A DNA stretch of 64,000 bases, taken from NCBI GenBank assembly GCA_023213395.1, contig CM041465.1:216573741-216637740 (forward strand), given 5' to 3'. Shown here in pieces: positions 32,781-46,849 of the stretch. Source of the DNA: Cycas panzhihuaensis. Taxonomy: Eukaryota; Cycadophyta. The notes under the pieces were generated by a model, which saw only the letters and a program-made list of their open reading frames with translations, was not told the origin of the DNA and made no database searches. How positions within the stretch are numbered: position 1 is the stretch's first letter; each line of letters begins with the position of its first letter. The position numbers were made by a program, and so were the translations under genes.

Positions 32781-34260
32781 TGTTGCAGTGAGTTTGTATG
32801 CCTTGCCATCTTTGTGGATTGTATAGGTATTAAGATACCCATCATAGAGTACCTGTAATCATGCTGATAAGGTCAACTAAGGAGTAAATCATTGCAATCC
32901 ATTGGAGTTATCTTGTGGTTGATAGTATTTATAAGTGGCAATATGGCAAAGGTAACTGTGTAGATGCAGTTGATGAATGTAAGTTGTCCACTGCCAATGA
33001 CCCATCTGAGGGCATATGCCTACGGATGTGGCTTGGTGGGAAGTTGTAGAGTGTCTACCATCACTTTAAAAATTAAAATTTTCATGTTGTCATTATTTAT
33101 GATGTATAGTATTATTTTGTCTTTAATATGCCAATTATAGGTGAATATCTTTTCATGTTCTTGTGTCAAGTATTTTTTATCCATGAATACTAAGTTTAGG
33201 CTGGGTTTTTCTAGATTGGTGAGAGGGATGATCTCTGATTATGTTTGTTTACTTTGTGGTTCGATCATAAGCATCATTTTTTGTTGGGCCCTATATTATG
33301 CATATGTATATTTAGTGATCTTATGGAAAGAGCAATATTTCCTACTTATTGGTTGTAGTATATGTGGTGTTGTTTATGTTCTAAAAGAAGAAGAGGTTGT
33401 GGTGGCAAGACTTATAAATGGCTTGGGTCATTTTTACATTTTGGCTTCTATTTTGAGAGTAAATTGAAAAGTTGCTTTTAACGTTAGTACTTGAAGTAAT
33501 TCCATCTCTTATTATAGGTATGAATATAATCCTATAATAAATTTAAGTTTTAGGAGATGATTGGGGTCATTAACCTCTAGTCTAATGTAGAGCTTCAAGA
33601 ATTCATCGATGTATTATTATATTGATTGCCCTAATAATTGTCTATTGTGTAACCATCATTTTGTGAGGTTATCTAAGTACCTGAGGGATAAAAATGCCCT
33701 TTAATGGTCGATTTAAATGCTTCCCAAGTAAGAATCAGTTATTGCTTATTATATCCTTGCCACCAATTCAAAGCTTACTTGGACATATATACCTTGACTA
33801 TCATAAGTCTTTGTTGATCCGTTACTTATTGAGTTTTGAAGTAAGCCTCTAAACTCTAAAGCCAATCATCTAATTTATCCATATTTAGTGTTCTATTAAA
33901 AAGTGGAATAGATAATTTAGCATCTAGTTTAAATCATGGTTGTGATAGAAGAATTACCATAGGAGCTTGGTGGTACAATTATTCTTAGAATATATTCATC
34001 ATGCTGTTAACTAGGTTGTGTTGAAACATTTATGAATCTTACATTTGTTCCCATAGCTATTGTGCAAGCAGCTCAGAGAGGTCTAAGTGAGATTGTTCTT
34101 CTTGTTCATGAGACATCATTGGTAGGGTACACCTATCTAAGAAGGGATTATGGCAATATACCCACTAAATGATATTTAAAAGAGAGAAGATATATTTCTG
34201 TTAACTATTTACCTAGGGATGGACTGTATTGGTGAGTGATGGGCACTTAGGAACCACAAG
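32781..34260 (-). pseudogene. Gag/protease region of the minus-strand chromovirus, very degraded
   Basis: By position this holds gag and protease. No active-site or zinc-knuckle motif could be read confidently. A plus-strand open frame at 33141-33467 overlaps it but has no recognisable domain. Confidence 0.4.
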
Positions 34261-34296
34261 GCCTGATATGAAAACAAAATAAAATAAGTCTTAAAC

Positions 34297-34329
34297 CCCC
34301 CCCCCCCCCCCACCACCACCACCTTTTTT
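34297..34329 (+). repeat. Poly-C, CCA and poly-T low-complexity run
   Basis: About 15 consecutive C followed by (CCA)n and a T-run. A likely place for assembly or replication slippage. Confidence 0.9.
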
Positions 34330-34997
34330 TTCTTTTCAATTCAATTAAAGTAATAAAACATTAGAAAGCTGAAATATTTTTCAACAATCATATGTGCCCA
34401 TGTGATTTAATATGGCTTCATGAGTAGATTTTAAGTGAACCAAACATTAGATTCCTTATAAAATTTATAAGTTACTCCATTAGGCCATGGTGATCAAAAT
34501 GAACACCCATATGTTAGGGTTTCGTGTGTTTGGGAGTGAGTGGTTGTAGTTCACATCATTTGGAAGTCATGCATTGACTAAGTAGATTCTAGCTCAAGTT
34601 CAACTGACTATAGATTGTATGGCAAGGCATTACAACTTGGTAATGGCATAGCCATATTTGAATACTAGTAATAGGATATCATTGGTATTTTCCATGCTTG
34701 ATGATGAATAAGGGCCATGATGGATGCAATAGTTAATACAAATATGGATCTTCATCATTGGCTATCGAAAGCCTACTTAGGAAAGTGTTGAGATGGATCC
34801 ACCAAACCTACCCAGAGGCATTGGGAGTAATGATAGAACTGAAGAAAGCATATACACTACCCCAAAAAAAATCTATCATAGTCAAAGCCCATGGATAGTA
34901 GGGCCTACATACAAAGAGAGAAGTGCCTAAATATAAATCATTATTAGTGATAGGAGAAATGGAGAAGGTGAACCTATAAGCTCTAATGCTAATTTAG

Positions 34998-35107
34998 TAT
35001 GAAGACACTAAGGGAAGAGAGAACAATGTAGAAATATGGAGTGTTATTCTATTAAATCTTTTAAGTATAAATACATAAGTGAGAGGTTCACATGATGGAC
35101 ACTTAAA
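34998..35107 (-). repeat. LTR fragment (5') of the minus-strand chromovirus with adjacent primer site relic
   Basis: Partner of 29586-29695. On the minus strand it is followed at about 34997-34985 by TTAGCATTAGAGC, a decayed form of the TGGTATCAGAGC primer site, which fixes orientation. Confidence 0.65.
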
Positions 35108-36484
35108 ATAAATGAAAATCTTAATCAAGGTGGGGCCATGTTTAGAATAGAGATAAAAATGACAAAAAAAGTGACAACATATTAGCATTAAATTAAAAAC
35201 ATGACTAATAGTGTGTAGAAGTAATTCAAGGTTATAGGACCAAAAAATATCACAATGAATGCACTAAGAACATCAAAAGTTTAACCCAAATTAAGCTTTT
35301 TCATTATGTGTCAAGTATTAGTGTTAGGTCCCCCATCCTTGTCTTAAGGCTCTTCAATAATAGTTGGAACAAGAATAAAGGTTGGTAGAGGAAGATTTTT
35401 AGTAGTAATAGTGGTGGCTACTTGTATACCATCACATGTATGAGCCTAGTGTTAGTGAATTAAAAGAAAAGCTAAGCATGTCATACATGAACTAGAGCAT
35501 TGTTAAATAAGGGGTTCCATGACCATTAGTAGATCTCTAATCTCTACTTATGGATGAAGAAGTAATTGTGTATGGAATAAAAATAAAATCAATTATCTTA
35601 ATAAAGGAGGTAATGCTATTATATATATTGCACAACATATTCATAGCCAAAGTATTAACATCCAATGCAACCTTCATTAACATCATGAGAGAGGACATTA
35701 GCTCACAAAAAAGATTCCATGATGTTTAAGGGAAAAAATGAGTCTATTATAGCCAAGGAGGGTTGTTTTTCTAACTATCATCAATAATGGCAATGATTTC
35801 CACACATAAATGCTCAAAATATGGATTGGCCTAATAATTTAACCTACCTATTGTTGATTGATTTCCTAAAGGAATAGTATATCATTTATCATTAGATCCC
35901 TTAACTATTAAGTGACTATTGTGATAAAAAGTATTATGACCTTGCCCTCTTATAAATCCTCGACTTCAACCACTCCATGCACTAATAGAAGGGGAAAATA
36001 AGTATTATGTCAAATTATGCTCTTCATTAATAATGTTTACAACCAATAAAGAGTTATGAATTAACCGCTTCAACATGTTATCTTCTAATGCATAAGATTT
36101 TAGAGAAACTCTCGTTTGTAAAGTAAGATAATAGATAGGGTTAGTTATATAATCTTGAAGTTGAGGAGTAGATAAAGCTTCAAAATATGTTATTTTTTAT
36201 AATTTCTAAATGTATTGCAAAATTGTTATTTTAATCATATACAATCTTAATCAAGTATTTATATAGACCTAAATTATTAGCTAACCATATTGTTGGTTAT
36301 CAAGTGTATGGTGAGTTACAATTATAATGAGTTAGGTGAACAACTAGACCTTAAAGTGATGAGTTAATCATCTTTACTAAACTATTATAAAGTAGTTTTC
36401 ATAACTACAAGTGATGGTGACTATTATTTGAAATATAAATAGTAGTAATAGAATATGTATAAGGATTCCAAGAGTTATCTTATG
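35108..36484. other. AT-rich sequence, no feature recognised
   Basis: About 1.4 kb with no domain, repeat pair or RNA gene identified on either strand. Confidence 0.35.
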
Positions 36485-36634
36485 TGGCCATAACTATAAT
36501 AGTGATTCCTTCATCTTTATACTACTTTTTGTAAGTAATGATTATTTATAATACAACTGATACAAGTATTTGCATTAGAAATTAGTATACATGCCTAATA
36601 AAAAAGGATTTCTAGTGGAAATATTATATCTATT

Positions 36635-36890
36635 ACAACATAATAAGCTAGTGGAAGAATGAATAATCTTCAATATTATATTGATAAATTATATATACTT
36701 ATACAAACATTCATGTTTATAAGTCCAATCATCTAAGAGAATCGCTAACACATCTGATAAAAATTACATGAATAATTGTGAGCATTTACATACTTCTTGA
36801 TGGTTCTTATATTTTAATAATAATAAATATGAGAGAGTTGGGGAATTTAATTAAACATTAAACTATATAATTAAATATCATACTAACATT
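36635..36890 (-). repeat. LTR (3') of the 3.5-kb minus-strand element
   Basis: Matches 39713-39965. Starts on the minus strand at TGTTAGTATGATATTT; the lower boundary is not sharp. Confidence 0.6.
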
Positions 36891-39419
36891 CTCTTTTGTA
36901 ATATTTAATTATATAAAATATAATAAATGTCACATACAAAATATATTAAATCTTCCTTTATTATACCAACATTCTCTTCTAGAAATTTTCAAGAGGTTTA
37001 TCTTCATGAGCAAACACCACTATTTTAAGTCATTAATTTAAACAACTTCATTTTTAATGGTTCTTCAATCATCAACTATTTACTAACATTTATATAAAGG
37101 ATCCACCATCTACTAGTCTACATGAGTAATTAACCTCTATAGTTGGTAGTTTACTAAGAGTTTTGTTTTTTTATATCATTCATTAATAATGATAATATTT
37201 AATACACTAAAGGAATAAGCTAAATTACCTCAGTAGATGAATATACTAAAAACACAAGAGTAACTTAAATATCCTACCTCTTAGGTATGGCATTCAACAC
37301 ATCAAGTGTTTTTTGGTGAAAAAATGTAGCTTTAACCATTGGCATTTTGTTGAAAATATAAGTCAATATGGAAAAGTAGCTTCAAACTCCTACCTTTTAT
37401 AAATGATCTTTAGGAAATATAAAAGAATAACTTGAATTGTGACTTTTTTTTTTTCTCTCTCCAAAAAATCTTTTGACTTCTCTATTTAAAAAATCTCAAT
37501 TCCCATGACATCAATCAACCTTTTAAAAAAAAACCCTAAGTACTATCTCTCTTTTGAGTATATTTTCCATAAAAGGTACATTTGAAATCATTGAGAAATG
37601 ATCATAGAGCTAATATTTTATTATGTTAATAAAAATATGCTCAATTTTTAAAAAAAAATTAAACCCATAAAAGAATTACCCACACTTATCTTAGTTTTGA
37701 CCTTAATATCTACTTTAAAAGTAAATCAAGTAGGTATATGTTACAAATCTTATCAAAGGTATTAAAATGAGTTATCTAATACATCTTTCCAATCTAAAAT
37801 CTGATAGCATATAAGGAAGTTATAAAGAAAATGATGAGTATAGGTGCTAAAAAATAAGTATTCAGCTAAAATTTTGGACTTAGCCTCTTTTATATTTGGT
37901 ATTTGGTTATCTAAAAAAAAATATATGACTATATGCAAGTATTATGGGATAGACTTGAAATTGGTTTTTAATTGGATTAATTTTTTGTAAACTTTACAAA
38001 ATATATAAATATATTTCATTATTTTTAATGTTTATAGATTATGACTTGTGACCTGTGTTTAAATTTGAGATCAACTTTTGATCTCTTTAAAATATGTCTA
38101 TAATAATTTTAGAAATATGATTCATAATGAACATCTACATCTATAGTTTACATATTACCATTCTTAAGCTCATGGATATGATGCTCACAGTCCATATTCT
38201 CAAAGCACTGCATAGCTCTTTGGGTGTCTGTACAACCACATTTTAAACATTCATTGCACCGATCTTCAACATATATACTTCCTTGGAATCTATACATAAT
38301 AATATATGAAGTTACTTTGTGATTATGTCTACTATCCACTCAACTTAGCATCAAGTATTTCATCTTCTCTTTTAAGTTCAGTCTGCATAATATTTGAACT
38401 AAAATGATCTTCTCCCTCATGGTTTCTCAACGTCTATATTTGATGCTCACTCAACCACTTTATCTCAAGGCCCTATCACATGCTTAAGCTTATTAAGATT
38501 TAGCATTTGATGACTTTGATCTAAATGGACTTTGTGCTAGGGATTTATCCCTAATTTCTATGTTCTTACATTCTAGAAAACTCACATTTAATATTCAAGA
38601 TTAAAGAAGGAGGTTTTGGCATCTCACTTTTAACAACTCTTCTTCTTAGGTTTTATGATCTTTAATAGATTTAGCACTTATTACCTCAAATATATTATAG
38701 CTTCTTTTTCTTATGTGGGTTTTTGTAGTTGCTATGTTTTCAAATATTTCAAAATTTTCCAAAAGATATAGGCATTACAAGTTAGTCACGTTTTTCATTT
38801 GGTGTAGGGTTTAGCCATTCCAAGATTCTTCAACTTCAATGATCATATCTCAATATGAAAAACCTTATGGGTTTTCTTGCTTGTTTTTTTATAGTTCTTA
38901 TGGCCCCTTTACATGCTATATGTTTTCATATTGTCTTGACTACAATTCTTAATTTATGGGTTTCTTACACTAAATATATTTGACATTATGAGTTTAACTT
39001 TAAAATACTTGTATGTTATATATGGGCATACCACATACATATATATTAGTATACTAAATTAATATTCAAGAACGATCTCATTGTTAATTTAAGATCTCAA
39101 CATTAAGGCTCTTTGTAGACTTCACAACACAATGCATGTAGCCATTATTTGTTAAATCTAATATCGATTAAAAATAAAAAAAACATGAAATCTTGAATTT
39201 ATGACCCTCACTTTAAAACCTATATGTAAAATTTTTTTGGGCCAACATGCATAATAATATGTCATAAAAATAATTTCTCAAATTATTTTAAAATAGCTAA
39301 GTTTAATATAGAATATAAATAGCTAGCTTCATCATAAATAACTTGCTCTAATTCATTTATTAGCTATATCAGACATCAACACAATAGCTTTTACCAAATG
39401 GTTCCATTGGCTCTTATAT
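36891..39419 (-). other. Interior of the 3.5-kb element, no domain recognised
   Basis: Includes a 63-codon minus-strand frame at 38148-38339 with a cysteine-containing stretch (RCNECLKCGC) in less AT-rich sequence. It may be a remnant of a captured or older gene but was not recognised. Confidence 0.35.
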
Positions 39420-39550
39420 TTTAGGAATAAACCCTCAACTCTAATATCTCAAAAATAAACTTTAAATTATGATCTTTCAGGAATAAACACCCAACTCTAA
39501 TATTTTAGGAATAAATCCTTAGCTCTGATATGTCAGAAACAAACCCTTAG
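39420..39550 (-). repeat. Tandem repeat next to the primer-binding site
   Basis: Four imperfect copies of a unit of about 32 bases, plus-strand form AGGAATAAACCCTTAGCTC plus TAATAT. On the minus strand each begins like the primer site itself (TCAGAGCTAAGG), so the leader start has been amplified. Confidence 0.65.
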
Positions 39551-39562
39551 CTCTAATACCAA
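39551..39562 (-). promoter_or_regulatory. Primer-binding site of the 3.5-kb element
   Basis: Minus-strand TTGGTATTAGAGC; differs from the iMet consensus TGGTATCAGAGC by C to T. Confidence 0.7.
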
Positions 39563-39563
39563 T

Positions 39564-39965
39564 TATCAGGAATATAAGATGAGTAATAATACTCTAATAT
39601 TACTTGTTGGTTATAAAATCATCATTGACAAGACATTAGAATATGACTAAATATTTATGATGAAATATAAAGAAATATAATAAAAATTAAGAGAAATAAA
39701 GTATGCATAAAATCACAACATAATAAGTTTGTGGAAGAATGATCAATCTTCAATATTATATTGAGAAATTATACATACTTATAAGAACATTTATCATTTA
39801 TGAGTTTAATCATCTAAGAGAACCATTAACACATGTAATAGAAATTACATGAATGGTTTTGAGCATCACTTCTTCACGCTACTTACATTTTAATAATGAC
39901 ATATATAAGAGAGTTGAGGGATTTAATTAAACATTTACCTATATAATTAAATATTAGACTAATAG
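39564..39965 (-). repeat. LTR (5') of the 3.5-kb minus-strand element
   Basis: Its start matches the other LTR and its end is fixed by the primer site at 39562. About 400 bp; only the first 250 bp are clearly matched at the other side. Confidence 0.6.
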
Positions 39966-40059
39966 ATTCTAAAAGAAATATAAGTTATAGTTCAATAATG
40001 AAATCTAAAGAGTTATAATGAAATAAGTGATATTATTATAGACCTAAAAGGTGAGATGG

Positions 40060-40360
40060 ACATGATGTTTTTAATGCAAAATCTTTCACATGTGATAGAA
40101 TAATTGATTTATACTCTACAAAACCTTAATGTACTAATTAAAGAATATCTATTGAGGGAAAATATTTGGTGCTTATATTGTCAAGCTTGTGGCTATTATA
40201 AGGAGGAATGTCTTTTATAAGACTTATAAAAAAGATTGGAATCAAACATAAATAAAAAATAGATGCATCATTATCAATAAATAAAAATGACTAACATTAG
40301 CCCTTGCACTAGGAAATCAATCAAGAGGTTAGTGGCAAAAGTTGAATTTACCAAGAAGAT
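40060..40360 (+). pseudogene. Gag zinc-knuckle relic
   Basis: At 40170-40211 the frame reads CLYCQACGYYKEEC, a CCHC zinc knuckle (C-x2-C-x3-G-H-x4-C) with the histidine changed to tyrosine (CAT to TAT). Stops flank it. Which element it belongs to is unknown; the surrounding 39966-41620 is otherwise unassigned AT-rich sequence. Confidence 0.5.
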
Positions 40361-41754
<1,394 letters not shown>

Positions 41755-42124
41755 AGTAGGAGTTTAGGTTAATCACTTATGGTTAATGTTAAGTGGTGAT
41801 TAATTAATATTAAGCTAAAAGAAATAAATACCTAGAGTTATGACCATTAGTTACTACACCATTTAGGGTGTTATATAAACCCTTAGGTGCTGCTTATAAT
41901 AGGGGTTAACCATATCAATAAGGATGTATCAATCAAGATTAGAAGAAATGTAGTTGGCCATTTTTCCTATGTAAGTTTTTTTCTAAAAGGGTTTTCTTAT
42001 GTGAAATTATATATTATGTACTATTCTCTTTCAGATATACTTATATATGTATGATTAAGATCCTAATTTTTTAGAAATGCATGGTTTTTATTTCATGTTT
42101 CTTCATATAGTATTAGAGCTTAAA
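41755..42124 (+). repeat. LTR tail with iMet-type primer site
   Basis: The block around TTTTTTTCTAAAAGGGTTTTCTTATGTG resembles the U5 region of plant copia LTRs, and TAGTATTAGAGC (about 42109-42120) is a decayed TGGTATCAGAGC directly after it. The LTR start and the rest of this element were not found; the microsatellite may sit at or in its left end. Confidence 0.45.
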
Positions 42125-43279
42125 GGGTGTACATAGCTAAAACTACGATTGGGTGGCAGTTGCATCCATAGGAACCTAAACACTTGAGGATATTAATACT
42201 AGGAATAAACTAAATACAATCCTATAATTCCCTTTGGACATAACTTAGACTCGCTTTTGAATTGGTTTGGTTAGATTGGTCCTAAAGAAACTTTTTATGC
42301 CTAGGTTAGCATCTTACAATAATTAGGACTGGACAAACTTAAGTACACCTTAACTCTACTTAGTCAAATAACTTGTCCTTGCTTTAATTAAAACCTTCAA
42401 CATCCATGCCATGACCCTTGACTATATAGAAATATCCTTTCTTACTAGTCACTCACTATGTGATACTAGTAGGCACCATCATACATGATACTATATAAGA
42501 GATGTATGGTCTAATTTTTAGGGTCATGACCATGTCCTAAGATCTAGTATGTTAAGTCCTACTAGATGGAATATATAGATTTAACCACCCTACCTTATAC
42601 TTATCATATGGTTAGGGGCCCTAACCTAGCCCCTTCAAAGGGTACAATACTAGTTAATAGTGGAACCAATCTATTACCTACCTATATGGAACCACTACTC
42701 AACCATTTCCAATTTATTCTTTAACCAACATGCTTATGTAGACTTCTTAAGTGGGGCTTACCTCAATTGTCCATATACCTACCATTCTCTTTTAGAGTCA
42801 ACAAGAACCCTTGGGAGGCATATCCCCATCTTGGTATCCTGTAGTCCATATTTCTAACCCTGTTCCTTAGCTTATATATGGTGTAAATTTATGATTAGAG
42901 GCATATTATGGCTAAACCCCCATGTTCCACAAGGTTATAAACACTTACCCTTCCTTGGGAGCTAGTCCCTTTACCCATAAGTCCATGGCTTAGCCAATAA
43001 ACCCAAACCTATAGATTCTTAATCTAGGACTACAACCTACCTAGCTAAATATGGGCTTCCCACAATAAAGGTGATCCTAAATCATAACTAATTTCTTAAC
43101 ATATACCTCCTTCCCTCATGATGAGGAAATCATATCAAGATTACAAAAGAAACATGTTCTTATAAGAAGTCCTCGTGTACAATCTATGATGCTTCCTACT
43201 TGATCTCCTAAAGTTCAAACAGGAACCAAGACAAAATCCCATAAGCTATACTTAGGATTTCACTTTAGATTGTGTAGTT

Positions 43280-43680
43280 TTTCTCCCCTATGACCATGTC
43301 ATGATGAAGATCTTTCCAGAGACTTTACTAAGTGATCTATTAAAGTGGTTCTACATGTTGTCCTAGTCTTTTCCTTTTAGTAGTTGGTTGATATGTTCAT
43401 CAACTACTTTAACATAACTCATCCTTTTGAGATAGGGGTGAAAGCCCTTTTCTCCATTAAGCAAGGAGGCGATAAATTTATCCATGACTTTATTTATTAT
43501 TTCAAATACTTGGTTTATGTATGTCATACTACTCTTACTAATGATCTCTTATTTGATATTTTCACTAATGCCTTAAGACCTCGAGTCCACCTTGAAGTGC
43601 TCAAGATGGAACCCATGTCCTACAAGGGTAACATTAAGAAGTACTTTGCCTTGGAATCTTTTAAAATATAGTATAGATTT
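43280..43680 (+). pseudogene. gag: gag capsid relic, old Tat element
   Basis: Reads YDHVMMKIFPETL, then after a frame change FINYFNITHPFEIGVKALF and ALRPRVHLEVLKME, parallel to FVNYFDVARPFESGMKALL and ALRPEVHVEVLKME in the young element. An open frame of 95 codons remains (43384-43671), but it is a leftover, not a gene. Confidence 0.88.
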
Positions 43681-44689
43681 AAAAGTCAACTAAACCTCAT
43701 ATTACTAAGGATAAATATAAGCCCTCCTAGGAAATTAAACCTACTCATGGAAATAGGACATAGAGCCACCTCACCCTAGTAATAACAACTTTAGAGAGAT
43801 CCATCATATATAAACTAACCATCAATCTCTCTAGTAATGCTAAACCTAAAAAGGATGCCAACGTCATCCATTATGTTGAATAGATAATAGTTTAAATAAC
43901 TCAGTCTCATGAGAATAAAAGAGGATTATGGTGCTCCTATCATGGAGATAGTACCCATAACCAGTTGGATTTCTATAAATTTAAATAGTTGGATAAACAA
44001 TATTTTTCTATTAATCACAAAACCTCCCAACCAAATATAATCCTATTTATCCATGTGGACCCTTTCCCAAATCATCACAAGAAACAAAAGAGAAAAGGTT
44101 AAGTTGAGATAGAGAGTGAGTTAAGTAGCTCTGGGTTTGAGAGTGACAAAGTGTATACTTTGAATAAAGGTGGCATAAACTAGAAAAACCTATAAAACTA
44201 AAAGCCTTCTCTTAAGAAAGGTAGGCAGTAAAAGACCATTAATATGGTTAAAGCAATTGACATAGTAGTGACCACCAAGAGCTAAGCTAAGAACTTTAAA
44301 AAGGGCTTAACTTCAAAATTAGTATATCTATTGCTACATCTCCCCATCTAACCAATATAGGTGGATTTTAGAAGGCCCATTCCCATATCCCACAATGAGA
44401 AAATCATTTTCTATCATAGAGGGGCTTAATACAATGTTTGTCAAAATTTCCATCCTTGGTTTTAAAAAGAGTTTGCCTTAAGTAGAGTGAGATCTTATTA
44501 GAGACACTTGGTATGAAGCAACTTGGCTCTAACAAGCTCTATATTTCCTTTGATCCTTCTTAACTTAAAGGAGAAGGCAAAAAGGACCACAATAACATGG
44601 TTCCCTTCTATACTAATATCTAATTAAGGAATACAATGTAAAGAGGTGTATTATACATTTAGTGTCCTTAATAAATATAATACCTATTT

Positions 44690-44940
44690 AGACCCTATAA
44701 GCTTTGGAGATTTCTATGTTTGAGCCTCTTGATTAAGTGTGTCTGAGGTATGATAAGACCTATAAGGTTCCTATTAGGGAAGTAACCATGGCCTTTACCC
44801 TAAAAGCGAAGATAATCCCAACTAAGATGACTATCAAGGACCTAGACCTAGAATATTATATGTTATTAGGTAGACCCTAGTTAAGCTATATGTCAAAGTA
44901 TGTCCCTTATTATTTGGTGGGTTATAGCTCATTCATGATA
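44690..44940 (+). pseudogene. Protease relic, old Tat element
   Basis: VTMAFTLKAKI followed by IKDLDLEYYMLLGRP, parallel to LDIDVDYNLLLGRPWL of the young element. The active-site segment is not readable. Confidence 0.75.
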
Positions 44941-45329
44941 ATGAACTTATAGTGGTAAAGTAGAGATGTAAGTCCCATAATAAATCTATTCCCCTAATAG
45001 AGACCATCCTTTATGAAAGTGAGATAGATTCTCTTATCACCATGTTAGGATTAAGGAAGTATTTTTTCACTAAATCAATAAGGCTAAATGAGGAGGAAAG
45101 CCTTAGGGAGGTCCACATGGTCACCAAGGTTGTTTACAACTTGGACCATTTTGAGAATGATGAGGCCATCCTTAGGTACTTGTGAGGTTCATCCCCTATC
45201 CTTTCTCCTAATTACCATAAGCTTGGTTTCTCCAAATTTATCTAGCTTAACTCATATCTTATAATTAGAAACCAATATAGCTCTAAAATTTTCCCCTCCC
45301 ATTGATCATACACCTCTTTATTTTAAGGA

Positions 45330-46200
45330 AGGCAAAACCATGCTCTTTAGTAAAACTAATGATATTGACTTGGAGATTGATGACTAGCCTATGATCATTA
45401 AAGTTGAGGCTAAATGTTCCCTAGATGAGATCCATAAGCTTAAAAATTTATTGAGGAAGCTCTTTTCAATTTTTGTTTAGGACTATAATGATAGGAAAGA
45501 GATGAACCTTGATGTGGTAGTCCATAACATCATAACTACCATTAAAGCTAAGCCCAAATACCAGAAATAAAGGTCTCTTGACCTAGACTTTTAGCTACTA
45601 TAAATCTAGAACTTATTGATTCCATTAACTATCTCAAGTGGGTTTCTAATATTGTTCTAGTAGTAAAAGAAATAAGGCATCCAAATTTGTATCAATTTTT
45701 GCAACATTAGTGAAATGTGCTTAAAGAATAACTTCATGTTACCCTTTATCTATTAGATCCTTAACTAAATAGTTGGCTTCAAAATCATGTCCCTTATGAA
45801 TAGGTTCTTATGTTATAATTAGATTACTATTTTTCTTAAAGATCATCATAAGACTATGTTCACTACACCTTAGGATAATATTACTTATAAGGTTAATTCC
45901 TTCATGCTAAAGAATATAAGGGCTACATACCAATGTAGGATGCAATATATCTTCCATGATTTAATTGACAAGATAGTAGTCATTTACATAGATGATATGC
46001 TAGGTCTTCCCAAGAGTAGGTGAGATCATATTCATGACCTCAAGGTCATTTTTAAAAGATGCCAAAAATATTAGGTTCACCTTAATCTCTATAAGTGTGT
46101 ATTTACCATCATTATATGCAAGCTATTATGGAATATAGTATAGAAGGAGGGCATTAAGATAGATCTTAAGAAACTAAAAACCATCATTAAATTGCCCTCT
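45330..46200 (+). pseudogene. Reverse transcriptase relic, old Tat element
   Basis: Linker AKCSLDEIHKLKNLLRKLF, then YLKWVSNIVLVVKE, FKIMSLMNRFL, KNIRATYQ and the catalytic box VIYIDDMLGLPKSR. Both aspartates survive, but stops and frameshifts are frequent. Confidence 0.87.
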
Positions 46201-46249
46201 CTTAAGACCTAAAAAATAATTTAAGTCCTTCTTAGGAAAATTAGGCTTT

Positions 46250-46800
46250 CTATGTAAGTTCGATACAAACTTTGCTTTAAATGACAATTCCTTAACTAAT
46301 ATTTTTAAGAAGGGTGTGCCTCTCACCTAGACTCCTATAATCTAAAGTCATTTGAATGGTTGAAAGAAGGCATGATCTCTACACCAACTTTATACCTACT
46401 AAGATTTGACTAGCTTTTCATCTTATACATCTCATCCATAGAAGTATCACATCGAGGCATACTCACTTAAGAGGATGACTTCAACCATGAAAGAGTCATT
46501 TACTTCATTAATAAAACTTTAGTGGCTTCTAAACTAAACTATGCCATAGTTAAAAAATATAACCTTGATTTAATTTTTGCTACTAAAAAGCTAAGGCATT
46601 GTTTGTTAGGCAACATTATATGAGTCATCATCTAAATGGATCCTATCAAACTCCTACTCATGAAAATTAACCTAATAGGTAATGTTAGAAAATGGAACCT
46701 ATTATTATAAAAGTTTGAGCTAAAGGTAGTAAGTTAGAAATTCAAAAAGATAATGGTTATAGCTAAGTATCTTATGACCATGCTTTTACCTAATACTTTG
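46250..46800 (+). pseudogene. RNase H relic, old Tat element
   Basis: HERVIYFINKTLVASKLNY and ATKKLRHCLLGN parallel the young element's TERAIYFISHTLVAAELNY and ATKKFRHYLLGN. Confidence 0.85.
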
Positions 46801-46849
46801 GAAAGGACCCCATTGATCCTCTTTCTGATGAACATGTCTTTCATGTCAA

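Larger units (their letters stand above)
29586..35107 (-). mobile_element. Decayed minus-strand chromovirus (Ty3/gypsy)
   Basis: Read on the minus strand the order is LTR fragment (35107-34998), a degraded iMet-type primer site, gag/protease region, reverse transcriptase, RNase H, integrase with probable chromodomain, LTR fragment (29695-29586). The RT-RNase H-integrase order gives Ty3/gypsy, and the integrase tail gives the chromovirus branch. Every domain is full of stops, so it is inactive and old. Confidence 0.85.
36485..39965 (-). mobile_element. Decayed minus-strand LTR element, about 3.5 kb
   Basis: Two same-orientation repeats (about 36635-36890 and 39713-39965) share long blocks such as AATCTTCAATATTATATTGA and TAATTAAACATT. 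On the minus strand they begin TGTTAGTATGATATTTAATT (TATTAGTCTAATATTT in the other). The upstream copy is followed by TTGGTATTAGAGC (39562-39550), an iMet-type primer site with one change, which sets the orientation. No enzyme domain could be read in the 2.6-kb interior, so the family is unknown. Confidence 0.6.

Noticed and set aside
33141-33467. 108-codon plus-strand frame with hydrophobic stretches
   Set aside because: It is antisense to the gag/protease region of a decayed chromovirus and shows no similarity.
38148-38339. Cysteine-containing 63-codon frame considered as a pentatricopeptide or zinc-finger fragment
   Set aside because: No repeat register or spacing fits either family; left as unrecognised.
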